Positions 11,749-28,500 of a stretch of DNA of 64,000 nucleotides are shown here, piece by piece. The stretch is from Paramacrobiotus metropolitanus (taxonomy: Eukaryota > Tardigrada > Eutardigrada > Parachela > Macrobiotidae), in assembly GCF_019649055.1 (NCBI RefSeq), contig NW_026570230.1, positions 1,984,001-2,048,000 of the forward strand, given 5' to 3'. A program made the translations under genes and the position numbers. The notes beneath the pieces are model-generated. The model did not search any database, had not been told where the DNA came from, and saw only the letters and a program-made list of their open reading frames with translations. Every line of letters starts with the position of its first letter. Within the stretch, counting starts at the first letter, position 1.

Positions 11749-12973
11749 GGTTGGTGTTCCGAATAGCAGAATATCACTTAAGGTCACGCATTTTGCAAAC
11801 AGTACCGGTTAACGGCAATGCATGCCTGACATTGTCGTAATCGGGCATAAATTAACCTTGCCTTTTATATCATATTATATAGATATTTTTACAATCCATA
11901 CATCGGCATTCGGATCTCCAGATTTGTCTTCATATAATCACCAAATGCGAAACCGGAAGATGCAGTGCACCCGGGAGTTGCTGCCGGTATTCACAGTAAT
12001 ACTACTGCATTTTGCATAAGAGCGGTTTTATTGTTTACGGGTCTACAATCCAGTAGTCTGTAACCTGGTGACAACATCGTATACAACAAACTTGATTGTC
12101 TGTGAATACTTTTACAGTAATTCGGAATTTCGGATCAAAGCACTGTTGTGTTTTTGGTAATTACGTACTTGCGTATTTAATATTGCAAAACATTAAATTA
12201 TTAAAAAATCACTGCAGGTTGTACTGCACATTAAATCTGCAATAGCAAAGTAAAAAGTTATACGAAGTCGAGCACGGGTGAGTGCAGACTTTACAATACT
12301 TACCAGTTAAACGTACAGCGAGCAAAAATGGCAATGATTTCGTGCAATCACTGCAATGATCTTGTATGTCTAAAACTGTGTGCAATGATCTCGTATGTTT
12401 ATAATTTGGTGTATCAAGTCAGAACTAACTAACACATGGTGGACACTAATGTGCTCCCTTAACATCTCATGATACACAAGCAAATATCAGAATGAAAATC
12501 ATCTTTGCCAAGAAGACACTACATTAACATAACTTATATCTTCTGAGCTTCATAGTTCATGATTCAAGGACACTGTTTATTAAACAATCCATAAAATCAA
12601 TCGAAAAAAAACAGTACAACAATAACACCATATGTCATCGGGCTACACGAACAGCGACAGAAATCGAACATGAAAGGGTTAATTGACTTAATTCCATACA
12701 GGGCAACGGATTCGGAATTGTATCGATACAAGAAGTAATTAAAAACCAGTGCGACTGCCTGACGGAACACAAAATAATTAGTACAGGATAACCTTATAAC
12801 CAGAGACCGATAAAAATAACACAATATCCAGGGTTTCGATAGCAAAGTGTTTTGAAGCAATTCTCACCGACTAGGAAATAAAAGCGAATGAACAGTCGCA
12901 CAAAATACCAAAATATATTCCCGTCCGTAGCGAACAGATTCCTCATTCAGCCGACGCGGAAGTGAGCAGTTTT
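11749..12973. other. spacer with 3' region of the Lifeguard gene
   Basis: No coding exon is supported between the unknown gene and the stop codon of the Lifeguard gene. The higher-coordinate part is likely that gene's 3' untranslated region (minus strand). A minus-strand AATAAA at 12576-12581 may end it. Confidence 0.35.
12576..12581 (-). terminator. candidate polyadenylation signal of the Lifeguard gene
   Basis: TTTATT on the plus strand reads AATAAA on the minus strand, about 390 bp beyond the stop codon at 12974. The hexamer is common in AT-rich DNA, so confidence is low. Confidence 0.3.
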
Positions 12974-15112
<2,139 letters not shown>

Positions 15113-16283
15113 GGCGGAATGTCAGATTTATACACTGGAAGGGATCCGATAATTCCGATAAGCACCACAACTGAAAAACCACAGAATAAGTAACCAAATA
15201 AACCACACAATAAACACGTCACTACAGATCAAATAACCTTACTGAAAGACTAGAAGATACAATCACAAAAGGTAAATCGGATAAACAGCCAAAAAAGAGG
15301 AAAAGTAAAAAAAAAATACACTCAACTCAAGTAGTCAAGTGCCTCAGTAGAGTGCCAAGTTGCCAACATATGTATTCCACCTACCGAGGTCTGACTCTCC
15401 CTTTGCACCAAATCCAGAGGACAGACTCCGCACAGAATCTCAGGATGGTGAAGACACAAATAACCACAACAAGATATCACAATGGAGTATCGATGTGCGA
15501 TGAAAAGGAAGAGTCGGAGTTCTACAGACAGAAATTTTAAAATTAATTATAAAAAAGTCTTTGGAAATATTTCAGAAAATAAAATCTTCAAGCAAATGCT
15601 TCCGGCGATGACGTCAGATCCAAACGGTATCTTTATCATGAGGCGAGAGTCGACCGTCTCACGGTCAGCTCACGTTGCTAACCTCTGCTCAAGGCTGATA
15701 AGCGTCCCGGCCTGTGCTTTATCGGCTTATCGCCCAGTTATGAATCATGATTAATGAATAATTTCGACTATTGTTCAAAATATGACTCACAAGTCTGAGA
15801 AGAATTCATAGAACAAAGAAATTTTTTCATCAGAATAGCGGCAAAGGAAACATAACCTGATACTCATATGTACCTGCGCCCAGTACGAGTATTCATAATT
15901 TCATTATTTCCCCACCTCAGGCACAATTATGTCAAGATTTATAATTTTGTTTAAAACAAAACTACTGTAATTGATTTTTGCATCTTCTAAGCTTCTTACA
16001 CGAAATAAACTGGAAATCAAATTAGTAAAAAATAAAAATAACGAGATTTTACCGTGGACTGGCCGTTTCGCGTCAGAACGGACAGAGAGAAACGGCAGTG
16101 ACTGCCGGAGAGAGAAACGAGTTTTAAAAGCCGCGTCGATGTCGCTGTAGTCCCGAATCGAGCCTCGAGTCAGCTACGAGTCTGCCATGAGGAAGTGTCA
16201 GAGAGAGAGAGTGAGGCGTAGCACGAGTCGTGATGTAACGAGGCTAGTGCACTACGCGCAGGCGACGTTCATTGGCATGTGGC
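15113..16283. other. divergent intergenic region between Lifeguard and eIF1
   Basis: The two genes point away from each other. No coding exon is supported. GA-rich sequence (GAGAGAGA at 16201-16210) and GC-rich elements lie just upstream of the eIF1 TATA box. Confidence 0.4.
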
Positions 16284-16292
16284 TATAAAAAG
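16284..16292 (+). promoter_or_regulatory. TATA box of eIF1
   Basis: TATAAAAAG lies in GC-rich context about 235 bp upstream of the eIF1 start codon. A pyrimidine-rich leader follows. A small 5'UTR intron is possible: donor GTGACT near 16403, acceptor TTTGTCTAG ending near 16475. Confidence 0.45.
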
Positions 16293-16519
16293 CATCAGCC
16301 AGCGCACCCTCATTTTTCAGCTTGCTTGCTTTCCCGAGTTGCTGCAGTTGAATCGGATCTACTCGAGTTCTCGCGATACATCTTTTTTTACCCCCACAAA
16401 AAGGTGACTCCCGCGTGTTTCTTAGCGATATCCCCAACGATAAAATAACCTTGATTGTTGTATTTCTTTGTCTAGCTACCGTTTTAGTCATTGTCAAGGC
16501 TCAATTCCCGACAAATCCG

Positions 16520-17116
16520 ATGTCCCAAATTGACGCTAATATTAGTGCGCCGTTTGATCCATTCGCAGATGCCGTGACAGGAGATGAACGCGGAGCCGAA
16601 GGCTTAATCCACATTCGTATTCAACAGCGTAACGGCCGCAAGACCCTTACGACTGTTCAGGGTATTTCTCCTGAATACGACAAGAAGAAGATTGTCCGCG
16701 CCTGTAAGTAACACTGCTGGCATCTGCCATTAAAATGAAGCGTTGTCGATGGCTCCTTAACCTTTACAGTGCAGTCTGAACTATGTGGTTTGCGCTACCT
16801 GTAAATTCTTGTGGAATAGAAAATCCTCTGCTGTTTCTAACAGTAGTTTGTAGTCTGTAGTTTGTTTAATAATAATTTAAATTTTTGTATTCGTTGGTAA
16901 AATTGAAAAATCTATATTTTAGACGTTTTTGGGGTTTTTATTTTATTTGTTGTTTGTATAGGTAAGAAAACTTTCGCCTGCAATGGGACCGTGGTTGATC
17001 ATCCCGAATACGGGGAAGTGATCCAGTTCCAGGGAGACCAGCGGAACAATATCTGTGAATTCCTGACGACCAACGCCATCGCCAAGCCCAGCCAGCTGAA
17101 GGTTCACGGATTCTAG
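16520..17116 (+). CDS. eIF1: translation initiation factor eIF1 (SUI1)
   Basis: Small ribosome-binding factor of the 43S pre-initiation complex that enforces AUG selection in the cytosol. Two exons, 16520-16703 and 16962-17116, join in phase to give 112 aa, against about 113 in animals. Matching core: FDPFADA at the N-terminus, HIRIQQRNGRKTLTTVQGI, then FACNGTVVDHPEYGEVIQ and the terminal QLKVHGF. 16520 is the first in-frame ATG and aligns with the family start. The hydrophobic open frame upstream has no ATG and is untranslated leader. Two residues differ from the usual animal sequence around the splice site (VRACKKTF where others have VKAFKKKF). The TATA box upstream suggests strong transcription. 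Confidence 0.96.
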
Positions 17117-18909
17117 AAAGAGCAGGACGCGACATCCACTGACAGGAAATCGTACGAAAATGCGGACAATATTATCCTGACATCTCCTTGCGTAGCCTTT
17201 TGTTTTTCCGTTGTTTTTTGGCGTGGGCTAAGGTCGAATGACATCAGTTTGTGCATTCCTCGTTCATTTCTCATATTCGCCACTTTGCTGTACATGTCAT
17301 GCGTCGTCTTTGTTGTCTGTTCCACTTCCGTTTCCGTGTAGCTGACGCTGTCGCAGTGCGTCCTTCATCGCCCGTCGTCGAATTGTAGCATCCTTGTACA
17401 ATCTGTACTCATTTTTTAAACGGTAGCCGTGCCTAGGTTTTCTGTAGTATTTTCTCTTTCGACACGTTGGAATTTTTTGGTGTGTCATTGACAAATGCTC
17501 TGTGCTTTGCTTTCGTCTGCCGACCTTGAACTCACAGTAAAATCGTAAAAATATACGTGCGAGTGCTGCGTAATATTTGTAGCGCAACAGAGAGGTGGCC
17601 GGTACCGTGCGTTCACACCAGAGTAGCCTACAGGGGACATGGCCAACGTAGCCGTAGGCTAACGCCTGGCCACAAATACTCAACTGCTGACATTCAACGC
17701 TGTAAAAAATTAATTAATGAGTTCCATATCTATATACATCCATCACAAAATAATTAGCATATGTACATTATTGTACACATGAGAAAGAAGTCAAAACTTA
17801 AGCTTACAATTAACTTGGAAAAGGATTTTATTTGTAATTAACAAGTTGTAAAGTATAATGTCGACACTCGACTGAGCATCACTCACATTTCACAAAGATA
17901 AACTACCGTGTTCAAATTTAATACAGTACAATTTACTCGTTAATACGTAACTGACTAACTGTAAACAACAAATGTTGTATTTAACGCATCTGCGATGATT
18001 TAACGTTTGCGTAACCGTATCGTTTCAAATCCATTCAGTTATAAAATGTAGATTGCAACAAAAATTGTTCGTTTATGATTTACGTAACAACAGTGCTTAA
18101 ACTCCAATGCAGTCATATCATCCAATGCAGTCATATACTATATGTATTTTACTTCTGAATATAGCGATTTACCTGATCAATTACGAAACCAGGCATTTAC
18201 GGGGGAAACTACGGAATTGTGAACCATCTTGTAAACTGGAATTCTTTCGTATAGCCTTGTTTTTGTGATTATATCCTGATTTACATGTACACTGACAACC
18301 TGATCCCGATTCGCGATCGAAGGATTAGAAATACTCAGCTCCCACTCCTCCTTTCCGGATGTTTATCCCGTTTCCACGTCGCCATAATCATTTCATGCAC
18401 GCAAAGCCGGTTACAGTGCTGTAATTCTATTCCAGGCATCAGCATCTCAACAACAAATTTACCTCATTACGGAAGTTATGCATGAAAAAATAAGCATGCT
18501 TAATAAGATTTCTTCGCTAATGCATCTATGATAATTATGATTGATCTACGATTACGAGTACATTTTAAGGATTCAAATTTCACGGAAAGCGGGTTGGTGC
18601 TTGTTATGATTCCAGATTTCTCTGGTAACAAACATAGAAGTATAATAAGAGGAGGTTTAAGCATGGTTACACGATGTACGGTAAAACAAGGAAGCTGATT
18701 CACTATTTCATGCATGCAAAATCATAAAGAGGAAGGCGCGTAATTCAACAATTGAGGAAAGGGGATAATTTATGACCATGCTTATACGTGATCTATCTCG
18801 CGAACTGCACTACTGTACCCCACACATATTATGCTGCAAAATCCAATAACAAATAAAAACAAAACAGTGCCGACACACTGAATAATTTACCCAGAATATT
18901 ACAGGCTTC
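17117..18909. other. convergent 3' regions of eIF1 and U2AF65
   Basis: The two genes converge here. The first part is the eIF1 3'UTR. A 128-codon minus-strand frame (17297-17683) lies opposite it and shows no family resemblance. An 18-bp tandem repeat sits at 18103-18137. Confidence 0.4.
18103..18137 (+). repeat. 18-bp tandem repeat
   Basis: TCCAATGCAGTCATAT occurs at 18103 and again at 18121, head to tail. Confidence 0.7.
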
Positions 18910-21335
<2,426 letters not shown>

Positions 21336-22548
21336 CTTGTCACGGAGATTGTTATGGTTCCTACAATAACAATAACCTAAAGCACACAGACATAAACCAC
21401 TACAAATTGGCTATCAAACTGGACGATTATGAATTTATGATGAATTACGATAATGATGGGACCCAAAAGCCTGAAACTGAACATACTAGGTATTACAAAT
21501 AACAAATTTACAAACTTTCAACTGGCAATATTATTTAAATTTCCAATCAAAATAATTATAATCAGGATTCAGGACCATTCGTGGCGGGTCGCTGATAACT
21601 TTGTCAGTAACTGTTTAAGGATAGTTTATCAACTGTCAACATAAAAGTGATAAATAAAATATTTTCAGCTTTTGCCGAGTTTTGCTGTTTGCAGCAAAAC
21701 TTTTGCGTTTTAAAGTTATACTTCCAGCCTCATGAGTGAACTGTGAATATGACCAAAACCGGTTGAAAACTTTTAAAAGACTGATCTTTTACTGTTCACG
21801 GACGAGACTTTCAAGGGTTCTCTTCTCATAAATCGTAAAGACGGTAAATCGAAAGTAATGAATAAAAATTATAAAATGATTAATCTATAAATTTTGCTCC
21901 AACAGTCAACTGGAAAGTTCAGATGATTATAAAGGACTGATCGCCACACGTACCTGCACGATTCCACACGATTCAAAATGAGCGATATACTGTATAGTGT
22001 ATACAATAGCTCGAAAATTATCAGGAAGAATGTAAACTCAAGAGATTTTCAAAAGAATCGTATGGTAAAACTTAAATCATATTCCAGAGTCTATGGACCA
22101 CGCAGAGTTCCACAGTAGGATGAGGAACCAACTCGCAACGATTGATTTCACGATTCAAATTTTCAAAAATCTCGACACCAACGAAAAATAAAATGGTTGC
22201 GACTTGCGAACTTACGGTGGTGTAACGAGCTCGAGCGAAAGGGCCAGCACCTCCGGTCCACACCACAGCCCCTGCCGTCAAAGTCATGCCCTTGCAGCAA
22301 GATTCCGCTCGTCACGCCACATGTGCTGAGTGCAAAAGGCCACGCCGTCGAGGAGCGAACACCATGCGCCACAGATTGACGGCGTTTGGAAGCATTTTAT
22401 TCGATGCTTTGTTTTTACGCGACTCAGGAACTGAGTGGATTTACAAGATTCTGCTGTTATTGCGACGTAAAATTGATTATTGTATCGCCCAGAAATTGAT
22501 TCTTCCTGTTTATTTGTGGGAAGACATACAGGACTGTCGCTCAGGAAA
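21336..22548. other. divergent intergenic region upstream of U2AF65
   Basis: No coding exon is supported. It must hold the promoters of U2AF65 (minus) and the SANT-like gene (plus). A 125-codon plus frame at 22286-22663 has no recognisable content and overlaps the likely first exon of the next gene. Confidence 0.4.
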
Positions 22549-24549
22549 ATGGGTAAGAAATACTGAAATAGCAGTTCTACGTCGATTTGTAATAAGTTGG
22601 CGTACGTGCACAGCAGTCAGTTTCCGCCGTTGCGTTATCAAAGGCTGCCTGCTTGCTGCCTGATTCCGCTGTAGTTCCTCCTGCAGCCATAACCACGATA
22701 TCAGTCGTCAGACTTGATGCTAACGAGAAGTGAAAAAGGACTTGTCTATAAGTTTATTAATTTTTAATATTCGATTCAGTAATCTGTTATCAGATGTGTT
22801 TTACAGTCGTACTTCTGTATTTTAGTTTGGACTTATAAAAGTTTTCTTTTGCGAATGTTTTCGTGGATATTTATCGACTGACTTTTAACAGTTTGTTGTT
22901 ATCGTGCGTATATTAGGGCTAGCCTAACCGCTCCTAAATTTCTGGTACAGTATAATCTGTAAAAAAGTTTGAAATTGAAATTCTGGTATTTTTTAAATAA
23001 GTGAAATAAAATCCTGAGTAATTATAAGTAATTAGTTACTGTAATAATGTAATTTATAGTTATTATTTATAAACGAAATAACGAATAAGTTATAAGGTTT
23101 ATTTCAATGTATAATAATAATTGTAATACATACTTAATTAAATTACTGTACTTATAAATCGATCTACAAATCATAATTATTCCTTATATTCGTTTATAGC
23201 TGAGACGTCGGAGCATTCGGACAGTCAAGGACACGAAGAAGTAGAAACTTATGGCGATCCCGCAGAAGACGAAGAATTGGAGGAGGACGATGGTGGTTTC
23301 GATGATCCGCGGCGCGGCTCCAAGCAGACCATCGAACAGGAGACCCTCTCCAAACTGGCCATCGTCGCCGAAGTCAATCCCTACCAGGCGCCGGAGAAGA
23401 CTCCCGAAAGCAAGGAACTCTGGCAGAAAGCCATCGATCGCTGCGTCGAGCAGGGCATTTACGTCAACATGAACTCCAAGAAACCCCCTCGCAGTATGCT
23501 GCAGCAACTGGTCAACCGCTACGTCACGGAATTCCGGCAGAAATATCCCGGACCGCGGTTGACGGTGGAGCAGGAAGCCAAGCTGAATGAGCGGGAGAAG
23601 TACGCGCGGTTGTTGGTTAGTCAGATGCGCAAACGGCCCAAACGCTGGTTCGATAAGGCCAGTAATATGCATGTCGTGGTGGCCGGACATAGTGGGGAGA
23701 AGCGGCAGAAGTTGAATACTGGGGCGGGCGCGGTGGGCAATCTGGTCAGGGTGGAGCATCTGCACTACCCGGCCGCCAAAGACACACAGATGGTGGTCAA
23801 TGTGGAGAATGATGAGCATTTTGAGCCGCTCTTCACCTGTAAGTGACGCGCAGTATTGGTGATATTTTAGCCTTTTAATGGATTTGTTGATTATAATATT
23901 GTTGGTTTTTTTGTGTTTGAAGTTTGTTTGGTTTTTGGCAACAGTGTGTTTAAATATTTTTAGATGGAAATGAGGTGGTTGCGGGTAGTTTGAGTGGCCT
24001 TTCTCCGGTAAAAGCTGAAGGTGAGCACGGCATTTGTCTAATGTTCTGGTTAATGGAAGCGCGATTGTAGTGTTGTGGCTAAAAACCTGATTCGGTAAAG
24101 GGAGCGCGACGAAGTGAAAGCTAACGCGATGGCGTCTTCAATCCTTTCGTTAGTTCAGTAATCTTTGCAAAGAATTTTTTGTTTTTGGTGCATATTTAAG
24201 AGCTTAGCTTGTAAGAGATGTTTTTGCAGCCCCTGAAGCCCGTCCCAGGGTGTCGCAGAGCGGGAAAGAAGAGTGTAGCGCCAAGTGCAATTGCCAACAG
24301 GAACTGCGGCACGCTATTGGTGCCCTGGTGAAATGCATGCAGGACAACATGGAGATGATGCGCACCCAGATAACCGTCGATAAAGAGACACGGGAACGCG
24401 AACTGCAGATGCGGCGCGAAGAAGCGGAGAAGGACCGCGAGATGCAGTTGACCCTGGCCCGCCAGGCACAGGAATCTCAGTCGTCCCAGCTGAAGTTGAT
24501 CTTAGAAGCGGCGTTGAAGCTGGCCACGGGGAAGGCCAGCGGAGTGTGA
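22549..24549 (+). CDS. SANT/trihelix-like DNA-binding protein with C-terminal coiled coil
   Basis: Model of 339 aa in four exons: 22549-22552, 23200-23838, 23964-24020 and 24230-24549, all phases consistent. The first coding exon contributes only ATG plus G (context GGAAAATGG, donor GTAAGA) and yields MAETSEHSD. Residues 1-40 are acidic. Residues about 50-120 (LSKLAIVAEVNPYQAPEKT, later WQKAIDRC and LVNRYVTEFRQK) have the spacing of trihelix or SANT-like DNA-binding domains found in transposase-derived and regulatory proteins. After a linker, a Cys cluster (ECSAKCNCQQE) precedes a long charged helix (METRERELQMRREEAEK-like, heptad pattern) that should form a coiled coil for oligomerisation. 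The likely role is as a nuclear regulator, inferred from layout only. The start exon is inferred and could be wrong. The other three exons are solid. Confidence 0.6.
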
Positions 24550-25541
24550 TAAGGAAATAGCTGCTGCGTTGGTTCAAAGTGTATTATTGCGTCGGCGTAC
24601 GTTGTTGCATTTGTTTGTACATGGATGAGAATTGATTCACCTGCCAGTCTAGGTCAGTTTTACATTTTCGCATGCTGGATTTCTGTGAGCGCTAGAGATG
24701 CATGCGATATAATCGTTTATTGTTTTTTTTCCGATTTTTTCCTCTTAATTTTTACTTGTGTTGTTAAAGTTGAATGTTTGCGCTTCTTGTGCTTATAATA
24801 TAGATCACGCAAATGCGGGACACATGCGTAATAGTTACGATAAAGCGTTTTGAAAAAGGTTGTGAATGATCGTTGTATTCATTTTCGAAGTAACCGTTTC
24901 TGACAACAAAATAGTGCGCTACTCAGTTGTTAAATTTCTGAGTTAAGAGACTGTACAGTACTTTAAAACATTATGTATTGCACTATGCAACTTGAGTGAA
25001 CTCTCGCTCGAAGGACGGGAGAAAGAGCGGGAATACATTCAACCTAGACAGGGCAGTTAAAAGTTGTTCTGATGTTGTATAAATTTGACCGATTGTCTTA
25101 AGCGCACCGCCTATTCGTCGTAATTTCAATCTGGATGTATGAAAGAATCTATTCGGTTTATAAGAATCAGGGGAAAACACATCCGAGAAAGTTTGTTCTG
25201 CATGCAAAGGGAGATAGAGTGAAGTTGTAGTAGTTGACCCGGATTTAGCCATAGAAGGGTTATTACTTGTTCTATTTGAATGTGCGTATCTGTATCTATA
25301 GGCATACTGTATACATGAAAAACCACTTTGTTTCAGATCAGAATTATTTCTAAAAATTCTGGCACTGCACTATTTTAATTATCGGCTACAAATTATTTGA
25401 GTGGGATTATGCGCTGCCGCAGCCTGATCGGCATTATGGATTTTCATGGAAGCTGCCGGTAAATGCTGAAAATTTTTCAAGCGAGAAACGTGCAGTGTTT
25501 TTCATCGTTCTGACTAATCGTTTGCGTGTTGCATTTTCAGA
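24550..25541. other. intergenic, 3' of SANT-like gene and 5' of peroxidase 1
   Basis: No coding exon is supported. An 89-codon minus frame (24983-25252) looks like chance. The peroxidase ATG lies two bases after an AG (TTTTCAG), so part of this stretch is probably its 5'UTR intron. Confidence 0.4.
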
Positions 25542-28500
25542 ATGATTTGTTGGATTATTTGCCTCGTACTTTCCACGGCACGGGCCTCCACGAAAGAGGC
25601 ACCCGAACTTTTGGTCGTTGACAGTCTGAATGATCCCCTGGAAGATACTCCCTCATCTGGCAATTCATCGCCAGCGGCGCCCGAGATTATCCGCATTCTG
25701 ACGAACGACACGGACCCCGGCGACGTCGGCCTCCAGGATGAGGAGACGCTAAGCGCTCGCTACCCGGAAATCAGCGATACTTTTATCGAAGAGTTGATTA
25801 ATAAAGGCAAGGACCGGGCGGAGGGGCTGTTCGGGGTGCTGCTGACGGATGACAACGACCCGGGATTCTCCAAACGGGCGCTGGGGAAAGTGCCGGCCAA
25901 GCAGTTGATCGTCAATCAGTTTCCGGCGGTGGACAATGTCAGCTCGGCGGCGGGATTGGGACGCTTTGGGGAGATGGATCCGCGGATTATCCCAATTAGT
26001 CAGCGGGCGAATATGCTGCTGGATGTGACGCGCGGCGTTAAGGACAAGAAGTAAGGCGACCTGCATAAAAGCACTCGGAGGTTTGATTTGAGTGGAAAAA
26101 TTGGTTAACAATCGACCGGCATTTCATTCCTCAGTTATATTCATATCTCGTGTTGCTATTTAATATCGCTGTTTTTTTGGTATTAATTCTTGTCCCACAA
26201 ACTGTGGCATTCAAAACTGTGGCATTCATTTTGTCGCTGGAATGAAAATTGCTTTTTGTTTTCAACGTTATCTAAGATGAAACAGAAGGCGATGTAATTA
26301 AAGTTGGTCCAGTATTGAAAAGGCTTAAATAGGCAGTTTTATTACTATCTGAAGTATCGAAACTTTGAAAGAATGCAACATTACTGGCGAAGTGTATAGT
26401 GTATATAACATTTTAACTGTAAAGAGTGTCTTTGGTCGACACTTGATTCAGTTGATTGGTTAGACCAGTTTATCCTGAAATGTGACACAGTGTAGTGAAG
26501 TGGCAGTCTCCCAGGGGATCCAATATGTACCGAACGGCTCACTATTACAATGTAACTTAAAATCAATAATATTAGATTGGATAGATAGATTCGCTGTACT
26601 TTTTATTATGGTTATATTATATATTTATTATTACTGTTCTGCTAGTAAACGGATGTTATAATGGTGTTTTGCGGCATAGAATTACATATATCCCGTTTGT
26701 GTTCTGCAGGGATGAACACGTACGAGCGATTCGACAGATCACCGGATTGACCTTACCACAGTTCCGCGCATTTTGTCCATTTCCTAAAGAGTAAGCAACT
26801 AAGCATTGAAATTAAACTGCTGATAGACGTGCAGGTAGTGTTTCTTGTAATTTACTGTCGACACAAAAATCAAGGAAATACAGTGAATTCGAATTGTCAG
26901 TAACCTTCTTACGACAACCACTATGTGTACTCTGACAGGAAAGCTGTTGTATCGCTGACCACTCCATTCGATAAACACAACCTGCCGCAGTGTGCGGGGA
27001 ACAAATTCCGAAGCTTGGATGGAAGTTGTAATAACGTTGCGTTCCTGACACGGGGCAAGGAATCGACGATTTATCGCAGGTTACTGGCGGCAAATTATGG
27101 AGATGGTAAGAGTGGCGGCGAGTTGGGAGTTTTTGAAATTGACACAACAAACGGCAGGGTTAAATTAGTCGGTAGATCCATACAAATATCCTGGGTGCAT
27201 AATTTTGTCATGTTTACACTGAATTAATTATTCTGCTGCATACTTTGTCAGATTATTATTTTCTATGTTTTATCAGTGCTTTATTATTGTAGGAATTTCT
27301 GAGATGCGAACGCCAAGTGTCGGCGCTTCCTTGCCCAGTGCCCGCGCGATCAGTATACGAGTGTTCGATAACGCGGAAAATCCGGAAGGCGACATTTCCG
27401 CCATGGTCAGTTAGATTGGTGTTTCTTATGCGCTCCGCAGAATAATGTTTCTGTATGGTGGTTTATGTGTTGCAGAGTGCGCACTTTGGCCAGTTCTTAG
27501 CACATGAAATTGTGGTAAGCTTCACTCCTGTAATCTTTGCGGAATCAAGAAACTGATGCTCAAGTTGTTTAGAATTCGCCATCATCGAAAACTGTTGATA
27601 AACAAACTCCCAAATGCTGCAATTCTCCAGTAACCACCCATCCCGATTGCTGGCGTACGTAATACGTCCGTTTGAGCGTTCGACCTTTTGAATTATAACG
27701 TGATGATTTTGCAGCTATTAATATTCCGAACGATGACACTTTTTCTGCGCGGTACGTGTACTGAACGCATTCTTTCGTACTAACTGCATGATATCGATGC
27801 TTCTGCTTGGAACAGACACGGCAGAACCTGCATGGAGTTCGTTCGTACACTGCCCGGAATTCGTCCCGGGTGTACGCTGGGACCCCGTGAACAGATCAAC
27901 CAGGTCACCCACTTTATTGACGGAAGTTCCGGTATTAATTGCATGGATGGTGGTAGAATTAAAAATGTTAAACTAACTTAACCGGCGTTTTCCAGTGTAC
28001 GGCAGCACGAACGAGGAAGCGGCTAACCTGCGGCTCTTCGTCAAAGGTCAACTGAAGACCACACAACCTTACTGGCAGTCGCCGCAGTACACGTTGTTGC
28101 CGACGGATGCGGGCGGGTGCCCGTCCCATCCCACGGGGCTCCAGTGTTTTAAAGGCGGGGATAAGCGCGTCAACGTGCAGGTGGCAATTAATGCGTTACC
28201 TTGGTAGGATTTTATCGTATACTGTACGTATAATGGTGTTGCGGTAGCCGGGATTGACGATGCTGCACACGATCTTCATGCGCCATCACAACAACCTGGC
28301 CTCGCTGCTGTCGACGATTAATCCGCACTGGGACGATGAGCGGCTATTCCAGGAGACCAGACGGATCGTCGGCGCTCAGCTGCAGCATATTGTTTTCCAG
28401 GCAAGTGTTGGCATGTGATTAAATTGCATAACGAAACTCTTTAAACGGAGTATGCAAAAATTTGTTTGGATTTTTGTTATGCACAATCCGCGACTTTATA

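Noticed and set aside
16415-16519. N-terminal hydrophobic extension of eIF1 resembling a signal peptide
   Set aside because: No ATG in that frame. eIF1 is cytosolic and the ATG at 16520 matches the family start, so this is leader sequence.
17297-17683. 128-codon minus-strand frame opposite the eIF1 3'UTR
   Set aside because: Basic low-complexity reading with no family resemblance, and it lies antisense to transcribed UTR.
22286-22663. 125-codon plus-strand frame between U2AF65 and the SANT-like gene
   Set aside because: No domain pattern, and it overlaps the likely first exon and intron of the next gene in another frame.
23184-23819. 211-codon minus-strand frame under the SANT-like gene
   Set aside because: Mirror of a GC-rich exon. 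The plus strand has consistent splicing and codon use.
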